The notes under the pieces were generated by a model. That model was not told the origin of the DNA and ran no database searches. It saw only the letters and a program-made list of their open reading frames with translations. From Phanerodontia chrysosporium (Eukaryota > Basidiomycota > Agaricomycetes > Polyporales > Phanerochaetaceae): a stretch of DNA of 64,000 nt. Positions 57,995 to 64,000 of the stretch are shown piece by piece. The position numbers were made by a program, and so were the translations under genes. The number at the start of each line of letters is the position of its first letter. Positions within the stretch are counted from its first letter, which is position 1. The DNA lies in NCBI GenBank assembly GCA_001910725.1, contig MJGA01000022.1, positions 310,001 through 374,000 on the forward strand, written 5' to 3'.

Positions 57995-60634
57995 TCAGAC
58001 CGCAATGCCGAGCTCGTTTCCAATGATGACTGCGCCCTTCTCTCCGACGAGGAGGGCCGTGGAGTACGTATTCTGGCAGACGCGTGAGAACGGCCCAGCA
58101 GCATTCGCGGCGGCAACCGTGACTTACCGCGCACACGTTCGACGGCGGGATGGACAGGTCTGGCGGGACAAGCGTGAGCCAAGCCACGGAGCGGCAGAAG
58201 CGTGCGGTGGCCTACCGCAGACTTTGAGGCCCTCGGTGCCCCAGACGTTCAGGTTGTGGTCGACGACGCCGCCCTGCTCGCGCGGCTTCATCGCGCAAGT
58301 GCCCATCTGCAACCACATGTCAGCGCTAGCTCACCCCGCCTCGCGAACACTTGCTCACAAAGTGCCACGCAGTGACGACTGTGACGCTCATCAGCACCGG
58401 GCCACAGTCGCAGGGAGGCAGAACCGGATTGCTCACCGAACTTGCGGAGGTACGCCTCGAGCGCCTCGTCGTCCGCCGCGCTGTACACGAGCCGCGGGGC
58501 GTCGACGGGCACGGGCGCGATGCCCTCGCGGCAGCGCGCAGGGCTGTCCTCCGCGAACTGCGGGTGGTTCGCGGTGTACTCGCCCTCGTAACACGGCATG
58601 CGCCGCGCGAACTCGCGCGTGAGCTTGTACCCGAACTTGAGGACGGCCATGTCCTCGGGCCTGGCGCAGCCGGGTCAGCCACCTGCAGTCATTCGTGCGG
58701 GACAGGGAGGGGGACGCACGCGCGGCAGTACGCCGTCTCGAAGTCGAGCGCGGCGCTCACGTCGCCCGAGCGGATGTGCACGTGGCCCATCGCCTTTGGG
58801 TACGCGGGGAAGTAGCCCATGCAGAAGTACTTGCGCGGCGGCACCGACGTCGGGTCGCCGATGAACCTACGCGGGGTACGTCAGCCTGGGCCTCCGACAG
58901 GCAGACAGCGTACGCACATGGACAGCGGGCAGAAGAAGATTACAGGCTTGTCGGGCTTGTCTGCGAAGTATTCCTTCCATCGCTCGGCGAATGCTGGGCC
59001 GAGCTCCTGCAGCTCTTGCTCCGAAGGGCGCCACTTGATGCCGGCGTCGAGGCCGCTGTGGGCGCGATGAGTGAAGTTTGAACATCAAACCCCGATGCAC
59101 GCACTTGTGTGCCATCATCCCCTGTCCGTCCTTTACCCACTGTTCGTGCCAAACTGAGAGAACAGATGAGTCTCGTGTGCTCGAGACGACAGGAGTGAAC
59201 GCACTGGCAGTCTCCTCGGGATCCCCGCGACCAATGCCGTCCAGCGTGAACGAGTCAGCGGTTGCGAGGTAAGGCGCGAAGATCGTTGAATGGTCTTTGC
59301 GTTCAAATCAGCACGGCTCTGATATTACCGCACATCAAGCTACAGCAGACGCACCCTGGTAGTGCTCGCCAACGCCTGGCAGGTCCACGAGCTGAGGAAC
59401 GCCCGCCTTCTCGAGCACGTCCTTCGCGCCAATGCCCGAGCGCTCGAGGATAGCGGGCGAACCAAACGTGCCAGCGGAGACGACGACAAGCCGCTTCGCG
59501 CGCACAGTCCGCACGAGGTCTTTTGATGCCTCAGGCTGGAAGATTGGGTTCGCGACGTACTCGACGCCGACTGCGCGCTTGCCCCTGCACAACCTTAGAC
59601 ACGAGCGAGCTGGCAGCAGGCGTTCCGGTGCTTACTCGAAGATGACACGCTTGACGAGGGTCCCGGTCAGGATCTCGAGGCCCGTGTTCTTCGTGTTGTT
59701 GTAAAGATAGTGGTGCGCGACGTCGGAACGCTTGCCCGTCACGCCGTCGATCCATCTGTCAGCGGCACGTTAGGAGCCTGCACGGACCCCCATCCACGCA
59801 CAACAGCCCACTCACTTCTGCATCCGCTGTCCATCACACGCGTGTCAGTCAGCTAGTGATGGGAGCGCACGCGCGTGACGCACCCCGTAGGCATTCGACT
59901 TGTAGATCTGGTTTGGGTCCTCGGTGTGCTCGCGCGCGGGGTCGAAGCCCTTCGCGACCTCGAGGAAGTCCTGGCCAATGTTCGTGAATTTGCCGCCATA
60001 CGAGACTTTGAGGGGCCCGTCGTAGCCGTGCACATCGTCCTTGCCCGGCGCGACCTGATACGTCTCCGTCTGCACACAGCGTGTCAGGCTTGCGTGATGC
60101 AAAGAGCTCGCGGGCGCACCTTTTTCAGGAGGGGCACCAGGTCCCGGGCTCCCCAGCCCGGGTTCTTGTGCACCTGCTCCCAGTCGTCAAAGTCCGAGGC
60201 GACGGCGCGGTTGTACATCGTGACTTGCCACGCAGTCCATTTAGCTCTGTCCGTATCGCAGAACGCAATCGCGCGACATACAGTTCACACTCGAGCCTCC
60301 GCCGACGACATGCGGGCAGGTGACGATCTGGGGCCGCCCGCCGAGGTACTCGCTCACGTTGGAGACGTGGACCTTCCAGATAGGGTTGTCGGGGCGGAGG
60401 TGGCTGAGGCACTTTGCGGGCTGCACGAAGTTGTCGTCCTCCTTCACGTGCGGGCCCGCGTCGATGAGCAGAATCTTGAGGGACGGGTCGGCTGCTGCGA
60501 GTCGCCCCGCAGCTACGCCTCCGCTCGTTCCAGCTGGACACACATCGCTCAACACCACAGACCATGAACGTGGATCGTGGCAACTCACCACCAGCGAAAA
60601 TAATGTCATACTCGTCCAGGGAAGGTGAAGCCAT
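57995..60634 (-). CDS. GMC oxidoreductase, alcohol (methanol) oxidase type
   Basis: FAD enzyme that oxidises a short alcohol to aldehyde with O2, giving H2O2. ATG at 60632-60634 (MASPSLDEYDIIFAGG), completed by an intron to GTSGGVAAGRLAAADPSLK. Features shared with yeast and basidiomycete alcohol oxidase: GGRPQIVTCPHVVGGGSSVN, DDWEQ, LLKKTETYQVAPGKDDVHG, GKRSDVAHHYLYNN, RSGIGAKDVLEKAGV, FADKPDKPV, ARRMPCYEGEYTANHP. Also TAWHFMGTCAM (first catalytic His) and VDLSIPPSNVCANTYSTA (catalytic Asn), then VGEKGAVIIGNELGIAV and TGA at 57995-57997. The C-terminus is not an SKL-type peroxisomal signal. It belongs to a different branch from GMC genes 1, 2 and 4. All joins tested are in frame. Confidence 0.85.
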
Positions 60635-61390
60635 CGTTGCCGGAGTCCTAGAGTCGCAGAGCAGGGGGGTTGGGACTCGGCCTCCGATAGTGGGCAGCAG
60701 GGCGTTATATTGCAACCCGTGGCCTTCATTTCCTTTGTCATTTCTTATCACAGTGCATCATCGCTCACGGACCAGCAGGCTCGACGCGTCTGTGTGTGAT
60801 GGCGGCTGAAAACGTTTCTCCTGTGGCCTTGGGAGCCATCACAGACTAGGCACCGCACTGCTGGGAGTCGCCAGCCTTTTCCCGTATAGCGCGGGGTCGC
60901 ACGGAGCCGACGCCTCGCTTTGCAGGTCACCGGGTAGCTTTCGCGAGGATGTGGCCAGGTCGAAGTTGCGATGGGCGACTCGGGGCGCGCTTTCGAGCTG
61001 ATCGGATAAATACGTCCAGACCACAAGAGGTTTCAGCTGACGGCGGTCTATCGCAGAGCTCGTGCACGGCCTCGACGTCCTCGACGACTTGCAGGTCGTG
61101 GGCTGGGATGGACGTCGTCATTGCTGGCACCGCGACGGGGCGGGATTGTGCATCAGAAGGTGACGGAGACACCGATCACCCTTCCAGCCGACGGCAACGC
61201 GAAAGACGACCTTCGGACGACTTGGCCTGGCTGTCGTCTTTCTCGTTCTCGCCGTGCTGGTCATTGCAGGGCATGTTGACTACAATATCTCGCCTGTACA
61301 GCTCGTATTCCGGACCCTTACGCTCCTTTCGACCCCGTACGCCGCGCCTCTGACGCGAATCTGCACTCGTTCAAGCCCTAGCGCGTTGCC
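60635..61390. other. Divergent spacer between GMC alcohol oxidase and Opy2-like gene
   Basis: About 755 bases holding both promoters. A hydrophobic stretch (LGLAVVFLVLAVLVIAG, about 61225-61275) appears in one plus-strand frame but has no upstream Met in frame. It is more likely leader sequence than a gene. Confidence 0.45.
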
Positions 61391-63309
61391 ATGACCCGGC
61401 ACCGGCATGTCTTGTCCCTGCGCGAAAATCCGACCTGCATCCTCTGTCCTGAGACCCCGCCCTGTGCCTGCGACCCAGACGAGGTCTGTGTCATCATCAG
61501 CAGGTCAGTTTGACTAGTCGATCTCTCCTGCAGGCGGGGCTGATCGGAACGGCACACAGGACCTGTGATAGCTGTGGCTCAAATCAATGTTTGCCTCGGA
61601 GTGAGCCCGTCGCACCTCCACCGGCTCCTGGGGTTAGCACCGGTGCAGTCGCAGGTGCAGTCGTCGCGTCTGTTCTCGCGTTCGCTCTTGCTCTGGCTCT
61701 CTACTTGTGGTACCGCCGACGATGGCAGCGCCAGCTTTCCCCAGTTAAAGTGGTCGACGAAAAGACTGAAGTGCCTGCGCGAGCCGAAGACGTCCTGCGA
61801 CGACCAGACCCGAACGCGCGCGCGCCCGTGCTAAACTCGCCCGACATGCCCACGTTCAGAGTCTTCCCCGAGAGCTCGTCGTCCCTTGCACCAGCCAACG
61901 CGACTGCAAGCTCCTACGCGGCCACACACGGGCACGGCCGTGCACCTTGGGGCCAGTACCCCGCCTTCTCTGGTGTCAATTCGGACCACCGGCTGTCCGC
62001 TGGAACACACCCCCACCTCATATCCGCAACATTTACGCCCGGCGCGCCGTCACTAGCTGGCATCGACGCGGCGCAGGATACCCCGCACTCGCTCCCGCCG
62101 ATGCCGCCACTCCGTCCATCTACCCGGTCACGAATTCCATCTCCAGAACCGAATTCAAGTCGTCCTGACCGGCTTGACGTGCGGTCCTCATACAATACGG
62201 AGACGAGCCTTTCCACCGAACTGTCGAGCATACCTATCGTAGAACCGTCTCATGGCACGGTGAAGCATGTGATGGGGGTTGCAAGAGCAGAGGTTATCCG
62301 CACCCCGAAACCTAGTTTGTCTTCCGTTCATCCTTCGCTGCACCTCAACCGTCTCAGCGGGACGAAATCCACGATTGGCGTTACCTCTTCTGAAAGACCA
62401 CCTCCCCTCCCGACCTCTCGCCTTTCCAACACCGGCTTCGGCGCGATACCAGTACCAGACGAGGAGCGATCACGCGACGATCCGTTCCGCGACCGCAGGA
62501 CGCCGTCCCCCGTCCCACCGCGCAGCGACATTGCAGGACCGTCCAACAGACGCTCTGTCACGCCGTCGATGGCGACATTTGGCGACACCGGCGAGCAGCG
62601 CTGGCCGCAAGTGCGCGCATCGCGGCTGCCGTGGGCGCGCAGGCACGACTCCTCGCGTCCAAACAGCGGCGCGACGTCGCATGCAACGGTGTCGACGCCG
62701 TCAACGCGGAGCTCGTTCGGGCTGCGCTGGTCCAAGGCGAGCAGCGCGGCTGGCGGCGCGCCGCCCGCGCTCGCACCACCGCTGCCGACGGACGTGCCGT
62801 ACACGCCCGCAAGCTGCTCGGGCGAGAGCCCGCGCTCGGCGGCGTTCCCTGCGCCCGCGCACCGCGACACGCTCACGGTGCCGACGGCGCTCGAGCAGTC
62901 CGGGGGCGACGCGCTGCACAGCTCGCGGGCGTCCGTGCTCAGCGCGGCGTCGAGTCTCTCCGAGAGCATCCTCTCCGCGTTCCCGTTCGTCCCGCCGTCG
63001 CCGATCGGGTCTGTGCACACCGGCATCCGCACGCCGCCGCGCTCGCCGCTTGTGCAGACGACGTTCCCGCGCGATGAGCGACGCGATAGCGGAGCGACGG
63101 GCGCGGACGTGCCCTCAAGCTCGCTCGCGGTCGATGTGGCGCGCACGGCCTCCGCGACACCGTCCTCGCGCGGCTCCAGCACCCCACCACCAAGCTCGTC
63201 GGGCACCCGCCGCTCGAGCCTCACCGACTCCCCGAAGCCGCTGTTCCTCAACCGCAAGGTGGATCGGTCGCGCCTGTCCATCGATCGAGACGCTCCTTCA
63301 AGTTCATGA
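61391..63309 (+). CDS. Opy2-like membrane anchor protein
   Basis: Single-pass plasma-membrane scaffold. In yeast Opy2 anchors Ste50 and so supports HOG osmosensing and filamentation signalling. A short first exon from ATG 61391 encodes a Cys-rich segment (NPTCILCPETPPCACDPDEV). A GT-AG intron (about 61503-61560) joins it to TCDSCGSNQCLPRSEP. Together they make the Cys-rich Opy2 extracellular domain. One transmembrane helix follows (VSTGAVAGAVVASVLAFALA, then LYLWYRRRW), then about 530 residues of disordered Ser/Pro/Thr-rich cytosolic tail ending TGA at 63307-63309. There is no signal peptide before the Cys domain, as in type III membrane proteins. The exact start is less sure than the rest. 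Confidence 0.7.
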
Positions 63310-63534
63310 CGACCATGATGCTACACACTCTTTTATTGCATTGCATTACTGCATTTTCTCGGACACTTGTAGTTTTCAGACATCGCATGTTCGTAGAGCT
63401 TTCTAGGCAGAGTATGGCAGTATTGATACCCAAACATAGAGACCATATATTGAATGCAGCAATACCCTCCATCTGTAATCGTACAAATCATGAACTTTAC
63501 GATACAACCGAGATTCTGGCTCAAGCAATTGACT

Positions 63535-64000
63535 TTAAGAAGACGCCTTGATGATATCGGCAGCTGCGAATTTCGTCAGTCACAATTCAGCGACCTGAAA
63601 TGAGAAGATGCTGACCTTTTTCAGCGATAAAGTATGCCGTGGCTGCGATATCAGGTGCGTCAGTTAGAGCTATCGGGATAGAGACCTTGTTCTCACATTG
63701 AGTGTGCGCGGATATATGCAGAGGTATGACAGAGATATCGACGACCCGGAGGTTCTCCGTACCGTAGACCTTGAGATTGGGGTCTACGACACCGCCTTTC
63801 TCGAGGGGCAGCATCGAAAGCGAACCCGCAGTATCTGTCCGGGACACATTCAGAGCGATGTCGGGTCACTTCTGCGAGATACGTACGGCTCATGGAGTAC
63901 ATCCAGGCCTTGATCCATTCTAGCTCGTGCGTCAGGCCAACCAGTCGTACGCTTATCGGCGCATGCACATACCGAGCAGCTGTTCGTCGGTCTGGACCTC
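63535..64000 (-). CDS. GMC oxidoreductase (aryl-alcohol-oxidase-like), gene 4, partial
   Basis: Only the C-terminal exons are inside the window and the gene continues past 64000. Visible are a catalytic-loop join, WMYSMS with [19 protein letters not shown], then [26 protein letters not shown] (second catalytic His), TAYFIAEK and AADIIKASS, TAA at 63535-63537. It is nearly identical in motif detail to GMC genes 1 and 2, so it is a third member of the same subfamily rather than of the alcohol-oxidase branch. Intron positions match gene 2. No break seen. Confidence 0.8.

Noticed and set aside
61225..61275. Hydrophobic segment that could be a signal or anchor for the Opy2-like gene
   Set aside because: No in-frame start upstream and a stop before the Cys-rich exon.
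60949..61353. 134-codon plus-strand frame before the Opy2-like gene
   Set aside because: No family resemblance. Lies in a divergent promoter region.
1..64000. CRISPR arrays, insertion sequences, bacterial-type operons, rRNA or tRNA genes
   Set aside because: None seen by eye. The intron-rich gene structure is fungal, and no cloverleaf-like sequence or regularly spaced repeats were noticed. A tRNA scan would be decisive.

Overview
The window looks like nuclear DNA from an Agaricomycete (mushroom-forming basidiomycete). Genes carry many short GT-AG introns of about 50-60 bases. Coding DNA is GC-rich, and several families are typical of that group: NRPS-like adenylate-forming reductases, GMC oxidoreductases, a DUF6534 membrane protein and F-box proteins with terminal zinc fingers. 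Species and chromosome position cannot be read from the sequence. Exon joins given here are my own, made by eye from splice signals and family resemblance.

Layout. 1-711: 3' end of an unknown gene. 1139-6365: two related F-box/zinc-finger genes, tail to tail. 7084-23207: two paralogous adenylate-forming reductases (A-T-R) in divergent orientation, enclosing a SulP-STAS-cyclic-nucleotide-binding transporter. 23495-26574: two tandem, signal-peptide-type proteins with an ISG12/IFI6-like C-terminus. 26742-29481: NCS1 nucleobase-type permease. 30326-34668: an unknown, possibly mitochondrial, protein and a Cdc12-type septin. 35654-37966: a damaged cytochrome P450. 39395-46305: two tandem GMC oxidoreductases. 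47023-50900: an unknown low-complexity protein and tyrosyl-tRNA synthetase. 51071-56672: a DnaJ/X-domain co-chaperone, a decayed leucine-rich gene, a small membrane protein and a DUF6534 protein. 57995-63309: an alcohol-oxidase-type GMC gene and an Opy2-like membrane anchor. 63535-64000: the 3' end of a further GMC gene.

How the genes may work together. The adenylate-forming reductases (carboxylic acid to aldehyde), the P450 and four GMC oxidoreductases together resemble a loose specialised-metabolism neighbourhood. It is interleaved with housekeeping genes (septin, TyrRS, DnaJ) and transporters. Pathway membership is inference.

Main oddity. Both reductase copies, both ISG12-like copies, the P450, the unknown mitochondrial-type gene, an LRR-like gene and probably the gene at 47023 carry small indels or a stop that break otherwise family-like frames. 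The septin, TyrRS, DnaJ, SulP, NCS1, F-box and GMC genes appear to read through cleanly. This uneven pattern suggests real decay of accessory genes, but many breaks lie in homopolymers or short repeats, so consensus error must be excluded first.
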